A stretch of 64,000 nucleotides of DNA from an alpha proteobacterium MED-G09 (lineage in GTDB: Bacteria > Pseudomonadota > Alphaproteobacteria > MED-G09): positions 1 to 64,000 of the forward strand of contig CAJIZT010000003.1 in assembly GCA_905182015.1 (NCBI GenBank), written 5' to 3'. Position 1 is the first letter of the stretch. Every line of letters begins with the position of its first letter. The notes under the pieces are model-generated. The model was not told where the DNA came from, did no database searches, and saw only the letters and a list, made by a program, of their open reading frames with translations. A program made the position numbers and the translations under genes. Shown in pieces: positions 19,043 through 28,731 of the stretch.

Positions 19043-19975
19043 TTAATTTTTATTCCTATTTATTAATTCAATAGCTTTAGTTGAATCAATCTTTATTTGT
19101 TTTTTTAATGAATCTACTCCTTCAAATTTCTTTTCTTTTCTAATAAAGTCAACAAAAGAAACAATAATCTCAACTTCATACAGATCGTCTGAAAAATCAA
19201 AAATATGAACCTCAAGAAGGGGTTGTATACCCTCAAAAGTTGGTCTCACTCCTAGATTAGCCACACCACTATAAGAAACACCCATAACGTCGACAGTAAC
19301 AGCATAGACTCCAAATAATGGTTTAATCCAGCCCTCCATTGAAATATTTGCTGTTGGAAATCCTATCGTTCTACCCCTTTGGTCCCCCTTTAAAACCATA
19401 CCTTTTACAGTCCAATCATCACCCAGAATTTTATTCGCCTTCAATACCTCGCCAGTTTTCAAAAAACTCCTAATATTTGATGATGACAGAACAGAATCGC
19501 CATTCGTCACTTGATCAATAACAGACAATTGTATTTCAAGATTCTTACATATTTCTGTTAGTACAGAAACATCTCCACTTCTATTTTTCCCAAATTTAAA
19601 ATTATACCCAACAATTAGGTGAGAGACTCCAATTGCCCTATGGATAATTTTATCTACAAAATCGTAGGGTGAGAGATTTGACATATGTAAATCAAAATCT
19701 AAAATACCTAGAAAATCCAAACCTTGCCGTTCCAGTAAATACGACCTAGTTTTTATATCAGATATAATAAAATCTTCATTCTCTGGGCGGAAAAATTTAC
19801 GCGGGTGAGGTTCAAAAATTAACACCCCTGAAGAAATTTTTTTTTCATTAGCTATTGAGATAGCTTTTAAAATAATTTCCTTGTGGCCTAAATGTACTCC
19901 ATCGAAATTACCCAAAGCAAATACTCCTCCGCGGGCGGAGGTAAAATCTTTAGTATTATTTCTAAAAATTCTCAT
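19043..19975 (-). CDS. ribF: Bifunctional riboflavin kinase/FMN adenylyltransferase
   Basis: It converts riboflavin to FMN and then to FAD. The 310-residue protein has the N-terminal nucleotidyltransferase motif GNFDGVHLGHKEII (about 22-35) and the C-terminal kinase with GDQRGRTIGFPTANIS and GVANLGVRPTF. It starts the ribF-ileS-lspA unit. The short AT-rich gap upstream (20 bp or more) shows no riboswitch. Confidence 0.95.
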   Translation of the reverse strand: MRIFRNNTKDFTSARGGVFALGNFDGVHLGHKEIILKAISIANEKKISSGVLIFEPHPRKFFRPENEDFIISDIKTRSYLLERQGLDFLGILDFDLHMSNLSPYDFVDKIIHRAIGVSHLIVGYNFKFGKNRSGDVSVLTEICKNLEIQLSVIDQVTNGDSVLSSSNIRSFLKTGEVLKANKILGDDWTVKGMVLKGDQRGRTIGFPTANISMEGWIKPLFGVYAVTVDVMGVSYSGVANLGVRPTFEGIQPLLEVHIFDFSDDLYEVEIIVSFVDFIRKEKKFEGVDSLKKQIKIDSTKAIELINRNKN

Positions 19976-20014
19976 TAATTAATGACCATTAAAAATTTAT
20001 TATATTAATATTTA

Positions 20015-20863
20015 TTAAACTAATTCACCGATATAGTAAGTCGGGAAAATATTCTTTTTATTCATTGAATCAAATATGTCTTTATTTTTCTGTCCTGAAA
20101 AAAGTCCACCCAAAACCAATAAGCTATCAAGATTATAGTTATTAGCACCTTTAATGTCGGTATCAATTCCATCGCCAATAACAATTGTAGACACTGAGGC
20201 GTTATTAGAAATCTCTTTAATTAGAGCCATTGCTTCATCAAAAATAGGAGAAAAAGGTTTACCGATATTTATCGTTTCACCACCTATTGATTTGTATTTT
20301 TCAGATATTGCACCTGCGCAAGGAATTAAATCTTTTCCACGCTGAACCCAAATATCTGGATTAGCGCATAGTAATTTAAGGCCCCTTTTCTTTCCTACCT
20401 CAAGTAATGGTAAATAACTTTCATCATTTTCTATTCTATCATCAAAAAGCCCTGTTACAAAAATAAAATCTGCATCGTCAAACTCAACCCTTTCAACGTC
20501 AACACCCTCAAACACATTAAGGTCCCTATCAGGTCCAATATGATAACACCGAGATCCGAGCTCTTTTTTATTCAAGATAGTCTGGGTTAAATCTCCAGAC
20601 GTAATAATTCCATCATAGCACCGTTCATCTAGGCCCATATTTTTTAATATAAGCTTAATTTCATTTCCTGGTCTTGGGGCATTGGAAACCAATATTACCG
20701 GATACCCAATTTTTTTATACTTTAGCAAACACTCAACGCTTGAGCTAAATAACTTGTGCCCATTATGAATAACTCCCCAAATATCACATATAATTGAATC
20801 ATATTTTTCATTGATTTCAGAAAAATTATTAACTTCAATAGGCTTTTGTATGTTTAAGGTCAT
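20015..20863 (-). CDS. HAD-superfamily class IIA hydrolase
   Basis: This is a predicted cytoplasmic phosphatase of 282 residues. The nucleophile motif reads YDSIICDIWGVIHNGHKLF near 21-39, followed by ILVSNAPRP (motif II) and VIGDGIDTDIKGANNY (motif IV). The DxWGV form of motif I matches the TIGR01459 group, which in many Alphaproteobacteria lies just upstream of ribF, as here. The substrate is unknown. NagD-like nucleotide phosphatases and phosphoglycolate phosphatases are relatives. Confidence 0.85.
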   Translation of the reverse strand: MTLNIQKPIEVNNFSEINEKYDSIICDIWGVIHNGHKLFSSSVECLLKYKKIGYPVILVSNAPRPGNEIKLILKNMGLDERCYDGIITSGDLTQTILNKKELGSRCYHIGPDRDLNVFEGVDVERVEFDDADFIFVTGLFDDRIENDESYLPLLEVGKKRGLKLLCANPDIWVQRGKDLIPCAGAISEKYKSIGGETINIGKPFSPIFDEAMALIKEISNNASVSTIVIGDGIDTDIKGANNYNLDSLLVLGGLFSGQKNKDIFDSMNKKNIFPTYYIGELV

Positions 20864-20955
20864 GAAGGATTCACTAATATAATGTAACTAATTCGTCAAC
20901 TATTGGCTTCAATTAGTTTTAAAGCTCTGTTACTCTAACTCACCGGAGGGAAGGA

Positions 20956-21720
20956 ATGGAATTATTTAATTTAACTGGAAAAAGGGCTTTAGTTACTGGC
21001 TCAACGAAAGGAATTGGTAAGGCAATAGCCAAAAGACTAGCAGAACATGGTGCAAAAGTAGTAATTTCAAGCAGGAAGGAGGATATGTGTTTAAAGGTGA
21101 GAGATGAAATTAATGAAGATTTCCCTAATCACGCAATCTCGATTCCTTGTAATATTAATGAAAAAAATCAATTAGAGAATCTTGTAAAAAAAACTAATAA
21201 AGCATTTGGAGGTATTGATATCTTAATATGTAATGCTGCACTGAATCCTTTTTTTGGTTCCTCAATGGATATTTCAGACGAAGCCTTTGATAAGATATTA
21301 AACGCTAATATAAAATCTAACCATTGGTTATCAAACCTTGTATTACCTCAAATGAAGGATAGAAAAGATGGTAGTATTGTAATAATTTCATCGATCGGAG
21401 GTTTAAAAGGGTCTGAAATGTTAGGAGCTTACTCAATCTCAAAAGCTGCAGATATGCAGCTAGTAAGAAATATTGCTGTAGAACACGGTCCAAGTAATAT
21501 TAGGGCAAACTGTATATCCCCCGGAATTGTTAAAACCCGCTTTGCTGAAGCCTTATGGAGCAATCCAGATATTCTAGATAAAACAACATCTCGAGCCCCT
21601 TTAAGAAGAATAGGTTCTCCAGATGAGATTGCTGGGGCTGCTATTTATTTAGCTAGTCCTGCAGGAGCATTTATAACCGGTCAAAATATCATAATTGACG
21701 GTGGTGTTACAATTTCATAG
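20956..21720 (+). CDS. Short-chain dehydrogenase/reductase
   Basis: This classical SDR has 254 residues. TGSTKGIG is at 14-21, the catalytic Ser at 145-146, Tyr159 and Lys163 in YSISK, and the C-terminal ITGQNIIIDGG. A strong GGAGGGAAGGA Shine-Dalgarno precedes the ATG. It is followed after 7 nt by a 2-hydroxyacid dehydrogenase and then a small unknown gene, so the three are probably one operon. The substrate is unknown. Confidence 0.88.
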   Translation: MELFNLTGKRALVTGSTKGIGKAIAKRLAEHGAKVVISSRKEDMCLKVRDEINEDFPNHAISIPCNINEKNQLENLVKKTNKAFGGIDILICNAALNPFFGSSMDISDEAFDKILNANIKSNHWLSNLVLPQMKDRKDGSIVIISSIGGLKGSEMLGAYSISKAADMQLVRNIAVEHGPSNIRANCISPGIVKTRFAEALWSNPDILDKTTSRAPLRRIGSPDEIAGAAIYLASPAGAFITGQNIIIDGGVTIS

Positions 21721-21727
21721 GTGAAAA

Positions 21728-22756
21728 ATGAATCTTTTAATACTTGGAAAAAAAGGTGAAGCTATACAGCGCGGCCTTGAAAAAGGTCTTGATAAATCTT
21801 GGAAGATTTATAATTGGAATCCATCCGAAGGTTCTGAAAATCTTGTTAGGTTACTCAATAACGCTGATGTAGCAATAACAGGATCAGATGCTTTAATTTA
21901 TGGTAATATTTTTAAATACATCTCCTCATCAAAAAACTTAAAGTTACTTCAGATTCCATTCGCTGGTGTCGAGTGGCTTAAGCCTGATTTACTGCCAAAA
22001 GAATTAATGGTTGCGAACGCAGCTGGCCATGAAGTAGCTATGGCTGAATATATCACAGGTGCTATACTGGCTTTAAGTCTGGAACTTGTGTCTACAAACA
22101 ATAACTTTAAGCTAGGCTCATGGGAAAAAACAGGTACACTATCCGACCCTGATAGTATGCATGATGAAATTTATGGCAAATCAGTTGGGATTTTAGGTTA
22201 TGGACAAATTGGTGTTGAGACAGCCAAAAGAGTAAAATCATTAGGGATGACGACATATGGCATTAATAGAAATGCTAAAAAAGAAACCCCAGAAAACCTA
22301 GACTGGCACGGCAGTATTGATGAACTAGATTTTATTTTATCCAATAGTGATTTCCTAGTTCTGGCGTGTGATTTAAATCAAAGTACTCATAATATAATTA
22401 ATAAAAAAACTTTATCCAAAATGAAAAAAAATAGTTTTTTAATAAACGTTGCCAGGGGTGATATTTGCAATGAAGAGGATTTATATAGATGCCTGGAAAA
22501 CAAAAATATTGCTGGCGCCGCCATTGACACTTGGTGGATTTACCCAAATCGACCAAAAAAGGGCTTTTTACCTGAAAAAAAACCTCGTCCTTCTGATTTT
22601 CCTTTCCACGAATTAAATAATGTTATAATGACTCCGCATAATTCAGCACATACTATTGATTCTGATGTAAGGCGTTCAAAGTCAATTTTGAAAAATCTAC
22701 AAGACTTTAAAAAAGGAAAAAAACCATCAGGATTTGTTTTTTACGGAAAAAATTAA
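21728..22756 (+). CDS. D-isomer-specific 2-hydroxyacid dehydrogenase
   Basis: This NAD(P)-dependent dehydrogenase has 342 residues. Its Rossmann motif is GILGYGQIGVETAKR near 155-169. The catalytic Arg is in INVARGDICNEEDL and the catalytic His in MTPHNSAH. The region before it (LLQIPFAGVEWL) is the substrate-side lobe. The family includes glyoxylate/hydroxypyruvate reductase and phosphoglycerate dehydrogenase. A true SerA is present elsewhere in the window, so this one probably acts on a different 2-oxoacid. It shares an operon with the preceding SDR. Confidence 0.85.
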   Translation: MNLLILGKKGEAIQRGLEKGLDKSWKIYNWNPSEGSENLVRLLNNADVAITGSDALIYGNIFKYISSSKNLKLLQIPFAGVEWLKPDLLPKELMVANAAGHEVAMAEYITGAILALSLELVSTNNNFKLGSWEKTGTLSDPDSMHDEIYGKSVGILGYGQIGVETAKRVKSLGMTTYGINRNAKKETPENLDWHGSIDELDFILSNSDFLVLACDLNQSTHNIINKKTLSKMKKNSFLINVARGDICNEEDLYRCLENKNIAGAAIDTWWIYPNRPKKGFLPEKKPRPSDFPFHELNNVIMTPHNSAHTIDSDVRRSKSILKNLQDFKKGKKPSGFVFYGKN

Positions 22757-22794
22757 AATTGTATGATACTATATACCCAAACAAGAGAGAAAAA

Positions 22795-23016
22795 ATGAAC
22801 TCAGAAAGTGATAAAAAAGTTGAACGAATAACAGTCTTAGCCAAAGATTTTACCCCTGCTGCAATGGAATTTCATAGAAAAAATATGAGCGCTAGAGGTT
22901 ATAGGATGGAGGGCACAATTGTTCCCAGAAAATTCCAAATGATCGATGGTGTTGAAGATGCAAAAGATTTATTTTCTGGCGAAGAATACTTCGCCGTTAC
23001 TTTTGTTAAAGAATAA
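22795..23016 (+). CDS. Small hypothetical protein
   Basis: This 73-residue protein is not recognised. I start it at the ATG at 22795 (MNSESDKKVERI), preceded by AAGAGAG, rather than the in-frame TTG at 22759 that has no Shine-Dalgarno. It reads as a soluble alpha/beta protein (ITVLAKDFTPAAMEFHRKNM, then ARGYRMEGTI and EEYFAVTFVKE), without transmembrane segments or cysteines. It directly follows the 2-hydroxyacid dehydrogenase gene, so it may be co-transcribed. Confidence 0.6.
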   Translation: MNSESDKKVERITVLAKDFTPAAMEFHRKNMSARGYRMEGTIVPRKFQMIDGVEDAKDLFSGEEYFAVTFVKE

Positions 23017-23020
23017 AATA

Positions 23021-23767
23021 TTATTCTAGTATCTTACTTTTCATTGTATCGATTGTTTTAGAGCTCACATAAAGCTCATTCAAGATGAAGTCTTCTACCT
23101 TTTTATGCCTGCTATAGATTTCATTAAAGGCAGCATTTATGTAATCAACTCTTGCTTCAAATAAGGGCTTAAGAATTTCAGATCTAGAATCGCGCCAATC
23201 TTCACTAATCACAGGACCTTTATAAAAATCATTGGTTAACAAATAATCTTCTATGATGGCTTCTTTCCTTACGCCCATTAAACTTAAAAGAAGTAATGAG
23301 CCGTAACCGGTTCGATCTTTACCCGCAAAACAATGAAAAACTAAGGGTATATCTCCATGGGCAACAGTATTGATAAAATCACGATATTTTTCTTTATGTT
23401 GATTTACATACAGAACATAATGCTCTTGCAGCTCATCAGCTAATTCCTGGCTGGTAACGCCCTCCCTCGTCGACAAGTCCTTTAAATCTTGTTTACCTAA
23501 AGTTTTAATAGGAAGATGTCTCAACGTAGGCGAAGAAAGGGCTGTAAAAGGTGAGGGGTTTTCTTCCGCCTCAACATCACTTCGGAAATCACAAACGGTT
23601 TTTATACCAATTTTTTGAATTTTTTTTATATCGCTATCAGTCAAGTATGAGAGGCTGTCTGATCTATAAATTAAACCATACTTTAGCTTCATTCCATCTT
23701 GAGTTTCATAGCCACCTAAATCTCTAAAATTAGATGCACCTTCGAGATTTAAAAGTCTACTAGTCAT
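23021..23767 (-). CDS. Tyrosine/dual-specificity-type phosphatase
   Basis: This 248-residue protein carries the CX5R phosphatase loop HCFAGKDRTG, with Asp/Phe segments typical of the bacterial tyrosine-protein phosphatase family (N-terminal FRDLGGYETQDG and YRSDSL). Related proteins act on phosphotyrosine or phosphoinositides. AAGGAGACAGG precedes the ATG. No partner kinase is nearby. The tRNA-Met gene lies 10 nt upstream on the same strand. Confidence 0.85.
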   Translation of the reverse strand: MTSRLLNLEGASNFRDLGGYETQDGMKLKYGLIYRSDSLSYLTDSDIKKIQKIGIKTVCDFRSDVEAEENPSPFTALSSPTLRHLPIKTLGKQDLKDLSTREGVTSQELADELQEHYVLYVNQHKEKYRDFINTVAHGDIPLVFHCFAGKDRTGYGSLLLLSLMGVRKEAIIEDYLLTNDFYKGPVISEDWRDSRSEILKPLFEARVDYINAAFNEIYSRHKKVEDFILNELYVSSKTIDTMKSKILE

Positions 23768-23777
23768 CCTGTCTCCT

Positions 23778-23854
23778 TGGTAGCGGGGGAGGGATTTGAA
23801 CCCCCGACACGCGGATTATGATTCCGCTGCTCTAACCAACTGAGCTACCCCGCC
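23778..23854 (-). tRNA. tRNA-Met (CAT), elongator type
   Basis: The 77-nt sequence read on the minus strand folds as a cloverleaf. The acceptor is GGCGGGG/CCCCGCT with one G-T pair, the D arm is GCTC...GAGC, and the anticodon stem is GCGGA/TCCGC with loop ATCATAA (anticodon CAT). The T loop is TTCAAAT and CCA is encoded. The acceptor and anticodon stems fit alphaproteobacterial elongator tRNA-Met rather than lysidine-modified tRNA-Ile2. Confidence 0.95.
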
Positions 23855-23896
23855 ATAGAATTTATATAGTTCAATAAAGCTGTTAATAACATGATG

Positions 23897-25027
23897 TCAA
23901 GATAAACGATTATCGTATATCCATCCCCCACCTAAAACCCTTGAAGAATTATGATTGTCATAAAAGACACATGCCTGACCAGGTGAAATACCTTCGCGTA
24001 ACCCAGATTCTAGTTTTATACTGACCTTTCCACCTTCAGAAATAATGTCTGCACTTTCAAGATTAAGAGTTGAACCCATTTTAACTTTTACTTTGTAAGT
24101 TTCATTGGTGAAATCATCATCACCTATCCAGTTTACATCCCTAAGATAAAGCATCTCTTTTCTTAAATCGTCTTTTGATCCTACAGTTACCTCTAATGTT
24201 TTTGGATTAATATCAATCACATAAAGTGGATCCCCTGTGGCTACTCCTAATCCTCGCCTCTGCCCTATTGTAAAATTAATAATTCCATTGTGATCAGCCA
24301 GGGTTTCACCTTTTTTTGATATAATTTTACCTTTTTCATAACCCTCAGGTTTTAATCTAGACAAGACATCAGAATATTTTCCATCTGGAACAAAACAAAT
24401 ATCCTGACTATCAGGCTTGTTAGAAACTTCTAACCCTGCTTCCTCGGCAATTTTACGGATTTCTAGTTTTGTAAACTCGCCAAGAGGAAATCTGAGAAAC
24501 TCAAGCTGCTCTCGAGTTGTTTTGAATAAGAAATAGCTTTGATCTCTCTCAATATCTCTCGCCCGATACATTTCCCTTCCTTTTTCACCCCGCTGAGAAG
24601 AAATATAATGACCAGTCACTAATGCATCAGCATCAAGGTCCTTGGCGAAATTAAATAAGTCATCAAATTTTACTCTTTCATTACACAAAACACAGGGAAT
24701 AGGTGTTTCACCTCTTTCATAAGAAAGTGCAAAATCATCGATTACCTTTTCTTTAAAAATTTTTTCATAGTCTAAAACGTAGTGAGGGATATCTAAAAAT
24801 GAGGCAACTTTCTTTGCATCATAAATATCCTGACCTGCACAGCAAGAACCTTTCTTTTTTGGAGAAGAACCTGAATCATAAAGCTGAAGAGTAACACCGA
24901 TAACTTCGTAACCAGAGGACTTGGCAAGCGTTGCAGCAACAGAAGAGTCAACCCCGCCGGACATCGCCACAACGACCCTTCCTTTTTTTGAGTTGCCCCC
25001 AATATCAAGATTAATTTTTGGTATCAT
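23897..25027 (-). CDS. mnmA: tRNA-specific 2-thiouridylase
   Basis: It makes 2-thiouridine at position 34 of tRNA-Lys, -Glu and -Gln. The 376-residue protein has the P-loop VVVAMSGGVDSSVAA (about 18-32), the catalytic cysteines in PIPCVLCNERVKF and SQDICFV, the ATP-binding FTIGQRRGLGV and the C-terminal GQACVFYD. It is followed by tRNA-Met after about 40 nt on the same strand. Confidence 0.95.
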   Translation of the reverse strand: MIPKINLDIGGNSKKGRVVVAMSGGVDSSVAATLAKSSGYEVIGVTLQLYDSGSSPKKKGSCCAGQDIYDAKKVASFLDIPHYVLDYEKIFKEKVIDDFALSYERGETPIPCVLCNERVKFDDLFNFAKDLDADALVTGHYISSQRGEKGREMYRARDIERDQSYFLFKTTREQLEFLRFPLGEFTKLEIRKIAEEAGLEVSNKPDSQDICFVPDGKYSDVLSRLKPEGYEKGKIISKKGETLADHNGIINFTIGQRRGLGVATGDPLYVIDINPKTLEVTVGSKDDLRKEMLYLRDVNWIGDDDFTNETYKVKVKMGSTLNLESADIISEGGKVSIKLESGLREGISPGQACVFYDNHNSSRVLGGGWIYDNRLS

Positions 25028-25137
25028 ACCAATTAGATATAAAATTTATTCAATTAATGCAATTAATTAAGGAAGTAATCTCTTAATGAAATGATTATTT
25101 ATTTCACTTAGCTGCTAAAATTGATAATAATCTCCGT

Positions 25138-25920
25138 ATGAAAGAAAAAAACATGCCCTTAGAATTGGTTAATTTAGCATTTAAGGCAGGCAGCTTGATA
25201 ATGAATATTTATCAAAAGGACTTTGGTGTAAACCTAAAAGAAGATAACTCACCTGTAACTATTGCTGACCAAAAAGCAGAAAAGTTAATACTTAGTGCGC
25301 TGGACGATATTTTTCCTAATATTCCGGTAATCTCAGAGGAAGCTTATTCAATAGGTTTTGTTCCGAAATTTGATAAAAAATTTTTTTTGGTAGACCCGTT
25401 GGATGGAACTAAAGAATTTATAAAAAGAAATGGTGAATTCACAGTTAATATTGGTTTAATTGAAGACAATATTGCAAAATTAGGTGTTGTTTATGCTCCA
25501 GAAAAAGGGTTTATGTATTTTTGCGATGAGAATAATAATGCCTTTGAACTAAAAATTAAACCTAACTTCTCTGGTTCAATTTCAGAAGCCAAGAGAATTA
25601 GAGTTAACTCTTCAAGGATAAGTGATCTGACGGCAATAACTAGTAGGTCTCATAACAATCAAGAAACTACAGATTTTTTAAAAGACTATAAAATAAAAGA
25701 AACCCTTTTTGCTGGATCATCTTATAAATTTTGTCTTATAGCTTCAGGAAAGGCTGATATTTATCCGCGGTTAGCACCAACATGTGAGTGGGATACAGCG
25801 GCGGGTCATGCAGTTTTAAAGGCCGCGGGAGGCAATATATACTCATTAGACGGCAATGAGCTAACCTATGGATTTAAAGAAAAAAAATTTATTAACCCTT
25901 CTTTTTTAGCAAGGAATTAA
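25138..25920 (+). CDS. cysQ: 3'(2'),5'-bisphosphate nucleotidase (CysQ family)
   Basis: It hydrolyses 3'-phosphoadenosine 5'-phosphate, a by-product of sulfur assimilation. The 260-residue inositol-monophosphatase-fold protein has metal-binding motifs in VTIADQKAE, ISEEAY, DPLDGTKEFIKR and CEWDTAAGHAVLKAAGG, all at the expected spacing. The Shine-Dalgarno is weak. An in-frame ATG five codons in is an alternative start. It is divergent from mnmA. Confidence 0.92.
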   Translation: MKEKNMPLELVNLAFKAGSLIMNIYQKDFGVNLKEDNSPVTIADQKAEKLILSALDDIFPNIPVISEEAYSIGFVPKFDKKFFLVDPLDGTKEFIKRNGEFTVNIGLIEDNIAKLGVVYAPEKGFMYFCDENNNAFELKIKPNFSGSISEAKRIRVNSSRISDLTAITSRSHNNQETTDFLKDYKIKETLFAGSSYKFCLIASGKADIYPRLAPTCEWDTAAGHAVLKAAGGNIYSLDGNELTYGFKEKKFINPSFLARN

Positions 25921-25975
25921 TTAAAAAAAGATTATAAGCTAAATTTTTAAAACCAAAATATTACAAGGAAGCAAA

Positions 25976-28174
25976 ATGAGTCATCCAACTTTAGGAACTA
26001 AAAGTGCATCAACTGTTAATATTATTTTAGCTTTAATAATTTTTTTTATTATCCTTGTACAAACAGCATCTATAAATAAACCAGAAATAAAAAAAGATAT
26101 CCCCCTACCAAGTCATAATACTAAAATAATAGTAAACCAGGGAATTGGTGATATTGATACTCAAAGAATTATAAATGCTAATCAAGAGCCTCATAATTGG
26201 CTCTCTCATGGAAGGGATTATAACGAACAAAGGTACTCGCCGCTAAATAAAATTAACAAAGCCACCATAGACAATCTAAAGCTTGAATGGTCATTCGACA
26301 TGGATACTACAAGAGGGCTTGAAGCAACTCCAATAGTTGATAATGGTATTATGTTTGTCACAAGCGCATGGAGTATTATTTATGCTATTGACGCAAAAAC
26401 TGGAGAGGAAATATGGAGGTATGATCCAGAGGTACCTAGAGCATGGTCAAAGAAAGCTTGCTGTGATGTTGTAAATAGAGGTGCTGCAGTTTGGAAAGGA
26501 TTTGTTTTCTTTGCAACTTTAGATGGTCGCTTATTAAAATTGAAGGCAGGCACAGGTGCCGTTGTTTGGGAAATCAATACCATCATAAATAGAGAGCTTG
26601 ATTACACCATAACTGGCGCGCCTAGAATCGCTAACAATAAAATTTTTATTGGTAATGGAGGGGCAGACATGGGAGGGGTTAGAGGTTATGTAACCGCCTA
26701 TGATACTAATACCGGAAAATTAATTTGGCGATTTTATACTATTCCAGGCAATCCATCTCTTCCGTTTGAACATGAAGAGCTAGAAGATGCGGCAAAGACA
26801 TGGAGCGGTCAATGGTGGTTAAAGGGTGGTGGTGGAACAGTTTGGAATTCTATAGTATATGATCCTGATTTTAATCAAATCTATCTAGGAACTGGGAATG
26901 GTCAGCCTTGGAATATTGAATTAAGGTCACCTGGCGGAGGAGACAATCTCTATCTATCGTCAATCGTTGCATTGGATGCAGATACTGGAAATATGAACTG
27001 GTACTATCAAACAACACCAGAGGATAAGTGGGACTTTACAGCAACTCAAGATATCATGCTTGCGGATATGGTTGTTGATGGGGTCGATCAGAAGGTTTTA
27101 ATGCAAGCACCAAAGAATGGTTTTTTTTACGTTATAAACAGAAAGAGTGGAAAGCTATTAAGGGCTCATAATTATGTTCCAACAAATTGGGCTACCCACG
27201 TTGACTTAACAACTGGAAGGCCCGTAGTTAATAAAGGTAAAGATTATACCAAGAAGCCTGAATGGGTTTTACCCGGAAGTTATGGTGGCCACAATTGGCA
27301 AGCCATGTCATACGATCCTAATTTAGGGTTAGTTTATATCCCCACCCATGAAGTAGCAGCGGTTTATGTCCCCTTGAAGGGGCACTATAAAATGAAACCA
27401 GGGACGTTTAACACTGGAACAGATTTTTATGTAAATGATGCGGCTGCAACAATGTCAGGTATACCGCCTATCACTGGAGCAATTAAGGCATTCAACCCCT
27501 TAACTGGAGAAACAGTATGGTCTGTAGCGCATAATCATTTTTGGAACGGAGGGACTTTATCAACAGCAGGGGGAATTACTCTTCAAGGAAATTCATCTGG
27601 GCGTTTTGTCGCCTATGACTCAGAAGACGGATCAATTTTATGGAGCAAGGAAGTTCAAACAGGAATGATTGCACCACCCATTACATATGAGGTGGATGGT
27701 GAGCAATATATAGCTATACTTGCTGGCGATGGTGGTGCAGGGAATTCAGTGGGGGATAACTTTGGTGCTGATAAAGAAATAGCTGCAGTACTTTACGGAA
27801 ACAACGGCAGATTATTGTCCTTTAAGATAAACGGAAGGTCAAAACTACCCATTCTGAACAAAAGGGATCAAATAATTCCAGAACAACCCTTGATGAGCGC
27901 AGGCGCAGAGGATATTTTGATGGGAGAAAAACTTTATTCAAACTATTGTGGCGCTTGTCATGGTGCTGGAGTTCGAGGAAAAGCAATCGTCGACCTAAGA
28001 CACCTTACAAAAGAAAAACATGAAATATTTAATGATATCGTTTTAGGTGGGATGCTAGAAGAAAGTGGTATGGCAAACTTTTCAAGCCTTATAAACAAAA
28101 AGGAAACTGAACAAATTCATTCTTACATAATAAATACAGCAACCAAAGCAAGATCAAAGCAACTCAATAAATAA
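25976..28174 (+). CDS. Quinohemoprotein alcohol dehydrogenase (PQQ plus cytochrome c)
   Basis: This is a periplasmic PQQ-dependent alcohol or aldehyde dehydrogenase of 732 residues. A single N-terminal hydrophobic segment (about 16-34) looks like an anchor rather than a cleaved signal. The eight-bladed propeller contains the vicinal disulfide Cys162-Cys163, repeated tryptophan-docking motifs (GxIxWxYxTTP-like) and PEDKWDFTATQD, which carries the catalytic Asp. No Asp follows two residues later, so calcium rather than lanthanide use is expected. A short cytochrome c domain with CGACH (658-662) lies at the C terminus. AAGGAAG precedes the ATG. PQQ biosynthesis genes are not in the window. Confidence 0.9.
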   Translation: MSHPTLGTKSASTVNIILALIIFFIILVQTASINKPEIKKDIPLPSHNTKIIVNQGIGDIDTQRIINANQEPHNWLSHGRDYNEQRYSPLNKINKATIDNLKLEWSFDMDTTRGLEATPIVDNGIMFVTSAWSIIYAIDAKTGEEIWRYDPEVPRAWSKKACCDVVNRGAAVWKGFVFFATLDGRLLKLKAGTGAVVWEINTIINRELDYTITGAPRIANNKIFIGNGGADMGGVRGYVTAYDTNTGKLIWRFYTIPGNPSLPFEHEELEDAAKTWSGQWWLKGGGGTVWNSIVYDPDFNQIYLGTGNGQPWNIELRSPGGGDNLYLSSIVALDADTGNMNWYYQTTPEDKWDFTATQDIMLADMVVDGVDQKVLMQAPKNGFFYVINRKSGKLLRAHNYVPTNWATHVDLTTGRPVVNKGKDYTKKPEWVLPGSYGGHNWQAMSYDPNLGLVYIPTHEVAAVYVPLKGHYKMKPGTFNTGTDFYVNDAAATMSGIPPITGAIKAFNPLTGETVWSVAHNHFWNGGTLSTAGGITLQGNSSGRFVAYDSEDGSILWSKEVQTGMIAPPITYEVDGEQYIAILAGDGGAGNSVGDNFGADKEIAAVLYGNNGRLLSFKINGRSKLPILNKRDQIIPEQPLMSAGAEDILMGEKLYSNYCGACHGAGVRGKAIVDLRHLTKEKHEIFNDIVLGGMLEESGMANFSSLINKKETEQIHSYIINTATKARSKQLNK

Positions 28175-28729
28175 TTATTTTTTTGGAAGAGAAATTCTAT
28201 TTATTTCTTCAAATTCTATTCCAATCTCTCCAGAAAGATTGTTGTATCTGTCCGCACCCCTTTGCAAATCTTCAGGCAAGTCGCCATCGAATGGTTTAAT
28301 TTCAAGATTTGTAAAGCGGACTGCCAGAGGTGTTCCATTTTTAGTGATCTTTTCAATTTCTGTGATCTTTTCATAAATTAATGGGTTGAAAAAAATCTCA
28401 AGTAATCGAGGCTCATCTTTAATAAAACCTTTATTATCGACAGGTTGTAACAAAAGATAAATTTTTCCTTTAGTGTTATTTATTTTATCGGGCTCATTAA
28501 CTCCATGCCATAAAATTTTATAAGGCTTACTATCTTTAGTAAGATGATTGTCCTTATAAGGCCTACCCTGCATTTCACGAACAGATGTATAGGACGTTAT
28601 GAAAAATAGAAGCGATAAAATCGTAAAAAATATTTTTACTTTAGTCGAAAATTTAGTAAAAAAATTCAAACTTAATAAAAGAGAAAATAAAATTGCATAT
28701 GACACGCCTATCATGAGAGGGTTAAGCAT
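28175..28729 (-). CDS. Membrane protein, third gene of the ExbB/ExbD-like cassette
   Basis: I do not recognise a named family. The 184-residue protein has two hydrophobic segments (about 3-22 and 31-48), followed by a soluble region of about 130 residues with KILWHGVNEPDKINNTKGKI, IYLLLQPV and FFNPLIYEKI. It follows the ExbD-like gene by 2 nt, and GGTGGAG precedes the ATG. The constant gene arrangement suggests it works with the two upstream membrane proteins. It ends exactly where the convergent alcohol dehydrogenase gene ends. Confidence 0.65.
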   Translation of the reverse strand: MLNPLMIGVSYAILFSLLLSLNFFTKFSTKVKIFFTILSLLFFITSYTSVREMQGRPYKDNHLTKDSKPYKILWHGVNEPDKINNTKGKIYLLLQPVDNKGFIKDEPRLLEIFFNPLIYEKITEIEKITKNGTPLAVRFTNLEIKPFDGDLPEDLQRGADRYNNLSGEIGIEFEEINRISLPKK

Positions 28730-28731
28730 AT

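Noticed and set aside
23778-23854. Reading the CAT tRNA as tRNA-Ile2 (lysidine)
   Set aside because: Acceptor (GGCGGGG) and anticodon stem (GCGGA/TCCGC) fit elongator tRNA-Met.
23778-25027. Genomic island inserted at the tRNA-Met gene
   Set aside because: No integrase, repeats or change in base composition adjoin the tRNA. Neighbours are housekeeping genes.
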